Assembly: GCA_963801505.1 (NCBI GenBank)
Contig: CAWDEY010000023.1
Coordinates: 39,253 to 103,252, forward strand
Reading direction: 5' to 3'
Length of the DNA stretch: 64,000 nucleotides
DNA from: JAOUFP01 sp963801505
GTDB lineage: Bacteria; Nitrospirota; Thermodesulfovibrionia; Thermodesulfovibrionales; UBA6898
Part shown: piece by piece, positions 17,971 through 27,728 of the stretch
How the letters are laid out: each line of letters opens with the position of its first letter
Numbering within the stretch: the stretch's first letter is position 1
Program-made: the position numbers and the translations under genes
The notes under the pieces: generated by a model
Databases searched by the model: none
What the model saw: only the letters and a program-made list of their open reading frames with translations
What the model was told of the DNA's origin: nothing

Positions 17971-18086
17971 TGACCGCAGAGTTCACAGAGTTTTCCAATC
18001 TCAACTTTCTGGTAATTACTCTGTGCCCTGTTTTTTTAATAATCATGGTGTTTTCTCTGTGTTCTCTGTGGTAAATGCTTTTTTAA
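17971..18086. repeat. CTCTGTG-type repeat, copy A (inverted match to copy at 27.6 kb)
   Basis: This spacer between cheR and cheW contains GACCGCAGAGTTCACAGAG and, further on, TTCTCTGTGTTCTCTGTGG then TAAATGCTTTTTTAA. The block from TTACTCTGTGCCCTGTTTTT to the end is nearly identical to the reverse complement of 27536-27650, including the unique-looking AATAATCATGGTGTTTTC. It contains no gene. The family shares CACAGAG/CTCTGTG ends with six other spacers. Confidence 0.75.
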
Positions 18087-18098
18087 AGTTTATCTGCT

Positions 18099-18602
18099 CT
18101 ACGCCTCTGCGGTTGCCTGCTGACCTGCATCCTGCACAAGGCTCAACTCATCAACAGAAAATACTCTGTCGATATCAAGGATGATGATAAACTGCTCATC
18201 GCGCTTACCCATGCCTTTGATAAATTCTGTCCTTAGCCTTGTGCCTATCTTGGGCGCAGGCTCTATCTTGTCAGGCTCGAGGTCCAGCACTTCCTGGACC
18301 GCGTCCGCAAGCGCGCCGAGTATTGTCTTGTCGCCATCCAGGTCTATCTCCACGATGATAATGCATGTATTGACCGTCTTTTCGGTCCTGGTCATACCAA
18401 ACTTCAGCCTCATGTCAACAACTGGCACGACATTGCCCCTGAGGTTTATCACACCCCTCATGAACTCCGGGGTGCGCGGCACCTTGGTTATCGCCGTAAA
18501 ATCCAGGACCTCCCTGACCTTCGAGATATCGAGGGCAAAGACCTCGTCGGCAAGCTTGAATGTCAGATACTGAGTCGTTTCTGTAATCCCTGTTACGCTC
18601 AT
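18099..18602 (-). CDS. cheW: CheW, chemotaxis coupling protein
   Basis: The adaptor that links MCPs to CheA in the receptor array. It is 167 residues and a single SH3-like CheW domain: YLTFKLADEVFALDISKVREV, then the conserved MRGVINLRGNVVPVVDMR. Its ATG overlaps the end of the upstream MCP by four bases. A short Ala/Gln-rich tail follows. Intact, unlike the MCP and cheA next to it. Confidence 0.97.
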   Translation of the reverse strand: MSVTGITETTQYLTFKLADEVFALDISKVREVLDFTAITKVPRTPEFMRGVINLRGNVVPVVDMRLKFGMTRTEKTVNTCIIIVEIDLDGDKTILGALADAVQEVLDLEPDKIEPAPKIGTRLRTEFIKGMGKRDEQFIIILDIDRVFSVDELSLVQDAGQQATAEA

Positions 18603-19818
18603 CTCATCACCCCCTTAAAACTTCTCGAATTCATTGTCTTCAGTGTCTTTTCCTCCGCCAGCCCATGTCGAGAGAAAAACCCTTTTGTGCTACGCGGCTT
18701 TGCAATTGCCGCCTTAGCCTGCTTCATCCCCTGATGGGTAATATGCGCAAACTTTGTCTTGTGCGCTGCCATCTGGGCCGTGCGTTCATAGGCGATGGTC
18801 CTTTTACTGTCTGCGCCCCCTATCTTGAAAAACTCTATGGAGCTCTGGAGGTTTTCGGCCTGGGCCGCAAGCTCCTCAGAAGTAGAAGACATCTCTTCAG
18901 CCACACTGGCGTTTTGCTGCACCACCTGGTCAAGCTGCTGGATCGCCTTATTGATCTGCTCAGCCCCGCTGTTTTGCTCAGAACTGGCGCTGTTGATCTC
19001 CTGCACCAGTTCAGCAGTCTTTTGGATATCAGGCACGAGTTTGTCAAGCATCTGTCCTGCCATCTCAGCCACCTGCACGCTTGAAGACGACAGCTTGCTT
19101 ATCTCTGCTGCTGCTGCCTGGCTCCGTTCAGCGAGCTTCCGCACCTCAGAGGCCACGACCGCAAAGCCCTTGCCGTGTTCTCCCGCCCGGGCCGCCTCTA
19201 TCGCCGCGTTTAAGGCAAGGAGGTTCGTCTGTCTGGCAATTTCTTCGATGATCGATATCTTTGCCTGCTATGTCCTTCATGGCCGTCACTGTCTCGGCAA
19301 CCGCCCTGCCGCTCTCTCTTGCGTCACCGGCAGATTTCAGGGCAATCTTTTCTGTCTGCTGGGCGTTGTCCGCGTTTTGGCGCACGTTTGAGACCATCTC
19401 CTCCATCGAAGAGGACACCTCTTCAACTGAACTGGCCTGCTCGGATGCGCCCTGGGACATCTCCTCTGAACTGGAGCTCATCTGCTGGCTGCCTGAGGCC
19501 ACATTGTCTGAGGCGGTCTTTACATCCAGTACGATCTCCCTGAGTTTCTCCACCATAGTAGCGAAGGCCTGCATGAGTTTGTCTTCAGATGATCTCTCAT
19601 TTACCTTCACCAAAAGATTTCCTCCGGCAATTTCTTCTGCTGCTGTTGTCACAATATTCATGGCATTAACACATGTATTGCTGGCATCAGCCAGAAGCTT
19701 GAAGGTCTTTTGCACATGCTCGGTATCTGCATCCCCCTGTGTGACCTCGATGGTAAAGCCTGTATCGCCCTTGGCAAGCCGGCTGAGCCCAACTACAAGC
19801 TTCTGTGTTTCGTCTGAC

Positions 19819-20300
19819 TGGTAGTCAGCCACCTTCTGTGCCAGCCTTGCCGCCTTCTTCACCTCAGTCTGGTCCACCACAATTTCAAATGCTCCGATGA
19901 TGGTGCCGTTAAGATCTTTGACAGGCACTCCGATATATCGAATATCCAGAGACAGGCCTGCAGGATGGGCGTCAGTCTCACTTGCCGATACCAAGCCCTG
20001 CCGCATGGCCCTGCCGCAGGCGCACTTGTCAGTATTACAATCAGAGGTCTTAAACTGGTTGTAACACTTTTCACCGACCAACTGTGTCTGAGACCGCCCA
20101 AGTATATCAGCACCGGTCTTGTTTATATATTGGATCCCAAAGCTGTTGTCTATCACCAGGGCCGGTATAGGCATAGAGTCGATAAACCCGACCAGGGAAT
20201 CAAGGGTTGTGTTGACACCCACTATGATCTTCCGGAAGTCACCCTGATGCTTGTTTGCATCTGCTCTGGTTGCAAGCTTCCCTTCAACTGCTGCCTTGGA
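19819..20300 (-). repeat. Internal PAS unit of the MCP, copy 2
   Basis: This roughly 482-bp segment encodes KAAVEGKLATRAD through the PAS domain to AARLAQKVADYQS. It is a close duplicate of 20491-20973 in the same gene. The two differ by scattered substitutions and one extra base in the upstream copy, which causes the first frameshift of the receptor. Confidence 0.85.
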
Positions 20301-20490
20301 GAGCATATTGGCATCGTCCGCCAGAGCCTTAACGGCATACATCGTATTGTTCAGTGCATTGCCGATAGTCTCAAATGACTCACGGATACCAGCGAGGTCT
20401 GCGTCCCCTGCTGCTACCTGGATAGTGACGTTCAGATCTCCCTGGGCTATCCTGTTCAGGCCATCCGCCAGTTTTGTCACTTCGCCTGAC

Positions 20491-20973
20491 TGGTAGTCAG
20501 CCACCTTCTGTGCCAGCCTTGCCGCCTTCTTCACCTCAGTCTGGTCCATCACAATTTCAAATGCTCCGATGATGGCGCCGTTAAGATCTTTGACAGGCAC
20601 TCCGATATATTTAATATCCAGAGACAGGTCTTCAGGATGGGCGTCAGTCTCGCTTGTTGATACCAGAGCCCTGTCGCATGGCCCTGCCGCAGGCGCACTT
20701 GTCCGTATTACAATCAGAGGTCTTAAACTGGCTGTAGCACTTTTCACCGATCAACTGTGTCTGAGACCGCCCAAGTATATCAGCACCGGTCTTGTTTATA
20801 TATTGGATCCCGAAGCTGTTGTCTATCACCAGGGCCGGTATAGGCATAGAGTCGATAAGCCCTACCAGGGAATCAAGGGTTGTGTTGACACCCGCCACGA
20901 TCTTCCGGAAGTCACCCTGATGCTTGCCTGCATCTGCTCTGGTTGCAAGCTTCCCTTCAACTGCTGCCTTGGA
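20491..20973 (-). repeat. Internal PAS unit of the MCP, copy 1
   Basis: The partner of 19819-20300. It contains the inserted base at 20664-20669. Comparison of the two copies is what shows that the insertion is a real departure from the ancestral frame rather than an alternative gene end. Confidence 0.85.
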
Positions 20974-21859
20974 AAGCGCGTTAGTGTCAGCTATTAAAGC
21001 GTTGATGCTCCCTACCATCTTCTTCATCGACGCCATAAGAAGACCTGTTTCGTCCTTCCCAGTGTCGTCAAGATTCACATCCATATCTCCGGCAGCAATC
21101 TTGTCAGCCGCGGCAATGCAAGCCAAAACAGGCCTCGTGATGCTCTTTACAATCCAGAAGGCAACGGCAATGCCTAAAAGCACCGTAATCGCCGTAAAGA
21201 CCATCATTAGAATCTTCATATTATTGAATGCATTCATGGACGCTTTCCCTTGCTCTTCGACAAGCGCTGACTGATATTGAATGACCGCTTCAACACTCTC
21301 AAAGTACTTATTCTGGAGCGGCCTCAGTTTGTTCAGCAGAATATCAATCGTGCCTTTCCTGTCGCCTGCAAGCGCAACTTTCCTCGCCTCATTAAGCACA
21401 GGAAGGTAATCCGTCCGTGCTTCAACCATTGCCTTATGAAGTTCCTTGCCCTTTCCACTCGTCATGGCATTTTCAAGCTTGTCGATATCTTCGGCAATCT
21501 TTTTAGATGACTCTGCGATCCTTTCGTCCTCTTTTTCGATCTCTCTCTTGTCCTCAAGTAGCGCCATATTCCTGATTGCCCGCGCCGTGACGTTCATCGA
21601 ATCAGTTATGTTGTTCGCAGTTGCTGTAGCAGGGAATCTGTCTGTGATAATTTTATCAAAGGTGGCCACAACGGATTGCACCCTGACAACCGAGAAAACG
21701 CTCATCAGTACAGACATTGCGATGATTACTCCAAACCCGGCTCCGAGCCTTCTGCCTATCTTCATGTTCTTAAACATACATTCCTCCTTTTAATTTGTAA
21801 AACCGCGCCGTTAGTTTTAATTCAACCTTAATAAGTGTACTCATAATCATTTGTCTCCT

Positions 21860-24003
21860 CTATTTAGGATTTGCTGAAATGTTCTGCTTTGAATTCAGCG
21901 ATATTGTTTCCTCGCTCTCCGCATCCATCACGAGCTTTGGAATATCCAGTATCAGCGCCACAGTCCCGTCTCCGAGTATTGTCGCACCCGATATGCCTTC
22001 CAAATCCTGTAGCCCCTCCCGAGGTTCTTTATCACTGTCTGGTGCTCGCCGATGACATGGTCCACCACAAAGCCGACCTGATGCCCTTCGTATTTCACAA
22101 TCACGATCTGCTCGATGTAAGGTGGTGTTCCGGGAAGCGAAAATTGCTCCCGTAATCTTATATATGGGACTATCTTTCCCCTTACGTTTACTATATGCCT
22201 TCCTCGTGCCTCTGAGACCTCATTCTGTATAAGTTCCACGCATTCTTCCACTGCTGAGAGGGGCAGGACGAAACATTCCTCCCCTATCTTGACCAGCAGC
22301 CCTTCGATAATGGCCAGGGTCAGAGGCAGACTAAGTGTAATAGTCGTCCCGTTTCCCCGGATGCTTTCTATAGAGATGGAGCCCCTGAGGGAATCCACAG
22401 CCCTCTTCACAACATCAAGCCCAACTCCCCGACCCGACACACTTGTGACATTCTTTGAAGTCGAAAAACCGGCTGAAAATACAAGGGAATACACCTCACT
22501 GTCGGGAAGCTCCTGGTCGGCTGTTATAAGGCCCCTTTCGATCGCCCTGGCTAAAATAGCCTCTCTGTCGAGACCTTCTCCATCATCCCTCACCTGTATC
22601 AATACATTGGCGCCTGAATGCATGGCAGATAGGTGCACAATACCCTTTCTCTGCTTGCCTGCGGCCTCCCTGACCCCGGGCAGTTCTATGCCATGGTCTA
22701 TACAGTTTCTTATGAGGTGGACGAGCGGGTCGTTGAGCCTTTCGATGACTGTCTTGTCCAATTCTGTATCCGCGCCTTCGGTAGTCATATCAACTTCCTT
22801 GCAGAGCTCCCTTGAAAGGTCTCTGACAAGACGCTTGAACTTGCTGAAGGTGGTCCCTATGGGAAGCATGCGTATGTTCATGGTGTTGTCGCGGAGTTCT
22901 GCTGTAAGTCGCTCCACTTCCTCTGCAATGGATACCAGATCAGAATCATCCCTCTGTGAAGCTGTCTGACTGAGACGCGCCTGCACAGTAACCAGTTCGC
23001 CGATAAGGTTTACAAGCTTGTCCAGTTTTTCAGAAGACACCCTGATATTGGAGATCACCTCTGTCCTTAGCCTGTGCTCCCTTATCTGGCGCATATGTTC
23101 CTGTTCGGCAAGGGCCGCCTGTACTCTTTCAGGCGGTACAAGCCCCTTGTCTACCAGCACTTTCCCCAGGGGCTTGCTTTCACCCAGTACACTATCGAGG
23201 TCTTTTTGGGTTATGTCCCTTTTTTCAAGCAGGATCTCACCGAGTTTCTTGTAATCGGATTCATCCGCAGGGGTTTCGCTGTCATCTATTATTTCGATGT
23301 CCAGAACTGAGTCATCCTCCAAAAAGATGAAAATGTCCTTTATAGCGTCCAGGCCGCAGCCGGAAGTGAGGATAATGTCCCAGGAGGTATAGCACAACTC
23401 AGGGTCCATATCCTCCAGGAAAGGGATGGCGTCTGTATTGCTGACAATACTGCACTCTCCTAAACTGCGGACCTCGTTGAGAAGCAGGAGCGGGTTCGTG
23501 CCTGAAGCAAAAATATTGGTCGAGGGCCTAAACCGTATCCTGTAGGTGACCTGAGTCAAAGGCATTTGCTCCATTGGCACGGGCTTTTCCTGACGCGCCG
23601 CAGGCTTCTTGCCGGCAGCCTTTTCTTCAGAAAGGTACTTTTTGAATGAAGAGAGGATTCCTTGTGCCCTGTCGTCAAGCACTGCCGCCGGCGTCCCGGT
23701 CATCTCCCGGATCACATCGCATGAGGTGAGGGTAAGGTCTATAAGAGGCTTGTCCGTAAGGACCTTCCCGCTTCTGACAAGGTCGTAGACTGTCTCGATT
23801 TCATGCGTAAAACTGGATATATTGTCAAAACCGAACATCCCTCCGGAGCCCTTGATGGAATGGAAGGCCCTGAAGATCGCTGAAATAGCGTCCTCATTAC
23901 GAGGGTCCTTTTCAAGTTCCAGCAGTGATGACTCCAGTTCAGAAAGCAACTCGGATGTCTCCTCTTTGAAGACCTCTACGAGTTTTTCGAATTCATCTTT
24001 CAT
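21860..24003 (-). pseudogene. cheA: CheA histidine kinase, frameshifted near the 3' end
   Basis: The central chemotaxis kinase. Domains: Hpt (about 1-105) with the phosphorylated His in FRAFHSIKGSGGMFGF; a region of about 115 residues; a segment at about 250-300 with two LGxxL motifs (KLGEILLEKRDITQ and PLGKVLVDKGLVPPERV) like MshEN/GspE N-terminal modules; the dimerisation domain (LVNLIGELVTVQARL); the ATPase (HLIRNCIDHGIE, DDGEGLD, SGRGVGLDVV); and the C-terminal CheW-like domain. Near 22012-22020 one base is missing. The open frame then runs on as junk to 21952, whereas the correct frame (LQDLEGISGATILGDGTVALILDI) continues to a stop at 21860. The frameshift removes the last part of the CheW-like domain. 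Its start overlaps the cheY stop. Confidence 0.88.
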
Positions 24004-24366
24004 CCCAGCACCCTCTTGACAACCGCAACCAACTGGTCCGGCTTGAAGGGCTTGACAATCCAGCCTGTGGCCCCGGCCTGCCTTCCCGGCGTTCTTCTTC
24101 TCAATCTGGGATTCTGTAGTAAGCAGTATAATGGGTATGAATTTGTAGTCAGGGTTCGCCCTCAAACTTTTCACAAGAGAGATGCCATCCATTTCAGGCA
24201 TATTTATGTCAGTGATCAGCATATGTATCTGCTTCTTCTCCAGCTTCCTGAGAGCATCTATCCCGTTCTCAGCCTCTATGATTTCATATCCCTGTTCCTT
24301 CAGCGTAAAATTCACCATCAGCCTCACACTCGCGGAATCGTCAACAGTCATGATCGTCTTAATCAT
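24000..24366 (-). pseudogene. cheY: CheY-type receiver, frameshifted
   Basis: A single-domain response regulator of about 122 residues. It starts at the ATG at 24366 with GGGAGG 7 bp upstream. DD is at 9-10, the acceptor Asp is in MLITDINMPEMDG and the Thr in ILLTTES. After NAGKA one extra base (near 24080-24090) throws the frame. The restored reading gives AGATGWIVKPFKPDQL with the conserved Lys, ending in TGA that overlaps the cheA ATG (ATGA). As written, cheY is fused in frame to cheA through a stretch of non-native residues. Whether this is a sequencing error or a true mutation cannot be told here. Confidence 0.85.
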
Positions 24367-24709
24367 GTCTGCCTCCCGACCACAGGCAGGTCCCGTATTT
24401 GTCGTGGGCACATCCTTTTATGCGCCCGTATCCTGAATTTTCAACTGCAGCAGGAAAATTTCCGGAGTTCGGAGCCCTGAGCAGGAAAGATTTACCGAGG
24501 TTTGAGGCAGTACGGTGGGCCGAACACAGTAGTTGAAGAAAAGACAAGTCCACAGAGACATCTGCGTTAACTGAGACCACAACCTCATCTTCCCTGAGCA
24601 GCATCTGCATTAACTTTTTCCTTATCGCGGAGGCATTTTCGATGGTCAGGGACCCGCCCAGTACCAACCCTCCTCCCCGGCCTGATTCACTGACTCTAAT
24701 GTCGCTCAT
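24359..24709 (-). CDS. STAS-domain protein (anti-sigma-factor-antagonist-like)
   Basis: A 116-residue STAS fold: a glycine-rich start (VLGGSLTIENASAIRKKLMQML) and VSVNADVSVDLSFLQLLCSAHR, which corresponds to the strand and helix around the phosphorylatable Ser/Thr of SpoIIAA. Here the position reads DVSVDLSFLQ, so the usual D-S-SG motif is not exact. It overlaps cheY by eight bases and is the first gene of the cheY-cheA-mcp-cheW run. STAS proteins next to chemosensory genes often act in protein-interaction switches; what it binds here is unknown. No cognate anti-sigma kinase is visible in the window. Confidence 0.8.
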   Translation of the reverse strand: MSDIRVSESGRGGGLVLGGSLTIENASAIRKKLMQMLLREDEVVVSVNADVSVDLSFLQLLCSAHRTASNLGKSFLLRAPNSGNFPAAVENSGYGRIKGCAHDKYGTCLWSGGRHD

Positions 24710-24787
24710 GTCAATTCCTCCTCATATCTATTATTTTCATCCGCTCAATCTTATTAAAGTCTGTCCCATAAATTCTGTTTTTATGCC

Positions 24788-24880
24788 GTCATTCCCGAAG
24801 TCCTTAATCGGGAATCCATTGTTTTCAATATGTTCTGGATCCCCGGGTCAAGCCCGAGGACTGACAACTTTTTACTTTAT
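24788..24880. repeat. GTCATTCC-type dispersed repeat, copy 1
   Basis: It begins GTCATTCCCGAAGTCC and contains ATTCCCG paired with CGGGAAT, then GGATCCCCGGGTCAAGCCCG and AGGACTGACAACTT. A second copy is at 51886-51989 with the same order of blocks. Such elements are common non-coding dispersed repeats. It fills the spacer between the soluble receptor and the STAS gene and may separate two transcription units. Confidence 0.75.
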
Positions 24881-24894
24881 AGACAACACCCTGA

Positions 24895-26681
24895 TTAAAA
24901 AAGCTCGACATTCTCTCCCAGGCCCTCTGACCTGCCACCCGGAGTCCTGACATTTTTATCAGACTTTGACTCCCTGACCTCGGCTTCAAGCATCAGATCA
25001 TATGAATGTGGTGAAAGAGGCAAAAGCACCTCACGGAGCTCCTCCGTGTCAGAACATGTCGTGCTTATATCAGAGACAATGTCCCTGAGATTTGAAAGGA
25101 CCTCTCCAAGGACAAAGTCTACGTCCTGATGTATGCGAATATTGCCGATGAGTTCGTCTATTTCTTTGAATAGTCCACTGCCTGTTTCCTCAATATCCTG
25201 AATTGTGGAAATCAATTTACTGTTTAGGTCCCTGAGAAAGCCTACAAAAACAGAAAATTTTTCAGACATCTCCGAGATCTTCAGGGTATAAACACTTTCA
25301 CCTGCATCCACACCAAGCAACAGCTCCTCAGCATATGAACCGACTTTTTTCAGAATGCCGGTTATAGAGGATGTATGGACCTGGGCCTCGGCTGAAATCC
25401 TCTGGATTTCGTCAGCCACGACCCCCAGCGCCCTGCCTTCTTCGCCTATCTGGCCTGCCTTGACAGATGCATTGAGCGCCATCAGGTCTATATCTTCTCC
25501 TATATTTTCTATTTCCAGGATAAAGCCGGACATCTCAGCGATGGTCTCTGCCACAACAGTTGTCGCATCCGAAAGCTCCCCCTTTACCATACCGCTTTCC
25601 AGAAAAGCCGAGATTGTCAAAGTAACTGAGGAAAGTGACTCCTCAATAGTTGCCAGAAAAGAGCCTTCTGTTGAACTGCCTGCGCTTACAAGCAATTTGG
25701 CTTCATCGAGCAGCTTTTTCACACTTTTGGAGAGGACCTCAAGGTTTTCAATAACAGTCATTACAACAGAAAAGAAATCCGAACGCGTCTTATGAAGAGG
25801 CGCGCCCTCCTCGACACAAAACCTGGCGAGTTTCACCACTGTCTGAGACGGATCATCTTCCTCAGATACTTTCTCAAGCATCTCCGCCATCTTGCTGAAG
25901 GCCGACAGCGAGCGCTCGAACTGCTGGCGCGTAATGTCATGAAACTGTATGAAAGTGACGATTTCCCGAATGCACTGGGATATTTCAGCAGAGCATAAGG
26001 AAATCCTGATCTGCTGAGCCTGCTGAGCGGCCGTACTTATCGTTAAGAGAACCTATATTTGACATGGTTGATTTAAGGATTTTCGCTGCCTTTGTCTGCT
26101 GGGCAGAGCTGAGTTCTCCTATTTTCAGGCGTGAGCTGTGGACAATCCCGGTCAGGGCGTTCGTGTCCCTTACTATATGGGACGATTTTTCTGTTATATC
26201 TGAAGAAAGCTTTTTTACTTCCTCTCCCAACACCGTCATGCCCTCGACAGGTCTTTTCAAGACAGCGTTTTGCACACGGGTACAGAACCCGAGTCCACCG
26301 AGTATCCTCGTTATTCTGTTCCATATCTTCCAGATGCCATTCGATATCTTCCATGCGATCTGAAATGGAGTTGAGTTTTGAGATGCTGTCACTGGTTATG
26401 GAATCAAAATGCTTCAGATTGACCACAAACCCATCCATGAGGGCGTTGAGTCCTTCTATTGTACCGGCTATATCGCCTCCTGAGATGAGACCCACAATAG
26501 TGCCTGACAGCTCTGAAACCTTTGCTGCACCATTATAAAATGCGGACAGCCTGTTTCCGATATCAAGAAACTGGTCTTCTGTTGACTCAGAAAGCACTTC
26601 AAGCGCCTGGATGCAATCCTTTAATTTACGCGTGGACCGCTTAACAACATTAAGAGCATTATCCGATGAGGTCAATATCAT
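24895..26681 (-). pseudogene. Soluble MCP-like signalling protein, two frameshifts
   Basis: Three overlapping open frames combine into one protein of about 595 residues without membrane helices. The N-terminal part is helical (KRSTRKLKDCIQALEVLSES). The middle resumes in a second frame after about 26290-26310 (RPVEGMTVLGEEVKKLSSD). The third frame takes over at about 26030, where restoring one base gives AAQQAQQIRISLCSAEISQ, and includes FHDITRQQFERSL. Residues around LMALNASVKAGQIGEEGRALGVVADEIQRI are a degenerate MCP signalling-tip motif. It is probably a cytoplasmic receptor-like or Che-array-associated coiled coil, lying next to a receiver gene and upstream of STAS-cheY-cheA. The FHDITRQQFE motif also appears in proteins that interact with chemotaxis phosphatases; I cannot confirm a relation. 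Confidence 0.72.
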
Positions 26682-26773
26682 GGGGTCCTATTATATCATC
26701 CTGTCAGGAAGATACTCTACGCGCCTCCTGAATTGAAGACTCCCACCGTGCAGGACACCGGAATATCGCTCAT

Positions 26774-27139
26774 CTATCCATTTATCACAATGCTTTTGAT
26801 TATGTTGCCTGAAACAGGTTTTTCCATATACAGGTTTGCTCCCATGGAATAGGCTTTTTCCATGATCTCGTCATTTCCATAGCCTGTCAGGATTATGACC
26901 TTTGTTTCCGGGCTATGTTCCTTTACATGCCTCAGGATATCAAGTCCCTCAGTATTGATTATGTCAGTCAGCCTTATGTCGGTAATGACAAAATTGAAGT
27001 GCTGCCCGTTGATCAGGGCCATGGCGTCATCAAAGTTTTCAGCAGTATCGACATGCAACCCGGGGCCGTCAAGTATTCTCCTTATGCCCATCAGGAAGGC
27101 GGCTTCATCATCAACAACAAGGACTCTTTTCTCACTCAT
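26774..27139 (-). CDS. Single-domain response regulator (receiver)
   Basis: A 121-residue stand-alone receiver. Acidic pair DD at 10-11 (VLVVDDEAAF), acceptor Asp in FVITDIRLTD, Thr in VIILTGYGND, and Lys in LYMEKPV. There is no output domain. It lies 32 bp after a small Cys-rich gene and 92 bp before the soluble MCP-like gene on the same strand, so it probably belongs to that unit. By context it may act as a phosphate sink or an alternative CheY. Confidence 0.92.
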   Translation of the reverse strand: MSEKRVLVVDDEAAFLMGIRRILDGPGLHVDTAENFDDAMALINGQHFNFVITDIRLTDIINTEGLDILRHVKEHSPETKVIILTGYGNDEIMEKAYSMGANLYMEKPVSGNIIKSIVING

Positions 27140-27171
27140 CTTTCAGACCCGGCCATTTCCCTCTCCTTTGT

Positions 27172-27366
27172 TTATGCTCCCCGGTTATTACATGCATCAG
27201 TTTCTGCAATGTCCTGTTCCTCTAACGAGCTCTCGAGATAAAAAGGACATTTCCGATGGTCTCTTTTTCTGCAGTATTCCTCAGACTGGAAAGCAGTCGG
27301 AAGATAAGGCAACTGACCTGCATTACAGTTCAGTGTGCCGTCATCGAGTAAGAATCTGCATTTCAT
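27172..27366 (-). CDS. Small Cys-rich protein
   Basis: A 64-residue protein starting at the ATG at 27366 (MKCRFLLDDGTLNC), with AGGA 10 bp upstream. It has four spaced cysteines near the two ends of a compact core (KCRFL, LNCNAG, EYCRKRDHRKCPFY) and an acidic C-terminus (EEQDIAETDAC adds a fifth). It looks like a metal- or redox-binding module. Upstream in-frame codons are not supported by a ribosome binding site. It precedes the receiver gene in the same direction. The family is not recognised with certainty. Confidence 0.6.
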   Translation of the reverse strand: MKCRFLLDDGTLNCNAGQLPYLPTAFQSEEYCRKRDHRKCPFYLESSLEEQDIAETDACNNRGA

Positions 27367-27535
27367 CGTATTTTCTTCCTGCGCATGCATATAGCTGCTT
27401 ATAAAGCAAATAAGGTGCCAGATTTTCTTCAGGGGTAACACGCAGTATTTAAAGGGAATTCAGCAGGAATGCAGCCCTGGGAATATCATTATTGAGACTG
27501 GACGTCTCAGCAATGAGAATGAAAGCATTGACTTA

Positions 27536-27690
27536 AAAAAGCATTTACCACAGAGAGCACAGAGAAAACACCATGATTATTGAATAAAAAACAGGGCGCA
27601 GAGTAATAACCAAAAAGGTGAGCCGGAAAAACTCTGTGAACTCTTGTTATATCTGTAATCTCTGTGAACTCTGTGGTTAAACTGATGTTT
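27536..27690. repeat. CTCTGTG-type repeat, copy B (inverse of copy at 18.0 kb)
   Basis: Read on the minus strand it begins ACCACAGAGTTCACAGAG and ends TTCTCTGTGCTCTCTGTGG then TAAATGCTTTTTTAA. It matches 17971-18086 over most of its length, in opposite orientation. It contains an extra internal repeat of the CACAGAG unit compared with copy A. It occupies the 287-bp spacer between the sigma-54 regulator and the Cys-rich gene; there is no gene in it. Confidence 0.75.
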
Positions 27691-27728
27691 TCAGGGTTGA
27701 TGATTACGATAATACTTGGAGATGTCTG

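Larger units (their letters stand above)
18599..21777 (-). pseudogene. Large methyl-accepting chemotaxis protein, two frameshifts
   Basis: Reads as one receptor of about 1,058 residues if two single-base insertions are ignored. Order: membrane helix at about 10-32, periplasmic four-helix sensor, second helix (MVFTAITVLLGIAVAFWIV), HAMP, a linker-PAS unit, a second nearly identical linker-PAS unit, further HAMP-like linkers, then the signalling hairpin with MSSSSEEMSQGASEQASSVE and the tip LLALNAAIEAARAGEHGKGF. The first extra base lies at 20664-20669 (CCAGAGCC against CCAAGCC in the duplicate unit); the second is in a T-run at 19260-19262. Each PAS carries KCY, DC and KCACG cysteines. It is translationally coupled to cheW. 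No C-terminal CheR-binding pentapeptide is seen. As written the product would stop before the signalling domain; sequencing error is possible. Confidence 0.88.

Noticed and set aside
22289..22969. 226-codon frame opposite cheA
   Set aside because: Antisense shadow of a conserved gene; Ser/Arg-rich composition without any motif.
24000..24366. A natural CheY-CheA fusion
   Set aside because: The bridging residues are not native; restoring one base recovers the conserved CheY C-terminus and an ATGA overlap, so they are two genes with a frameshift.
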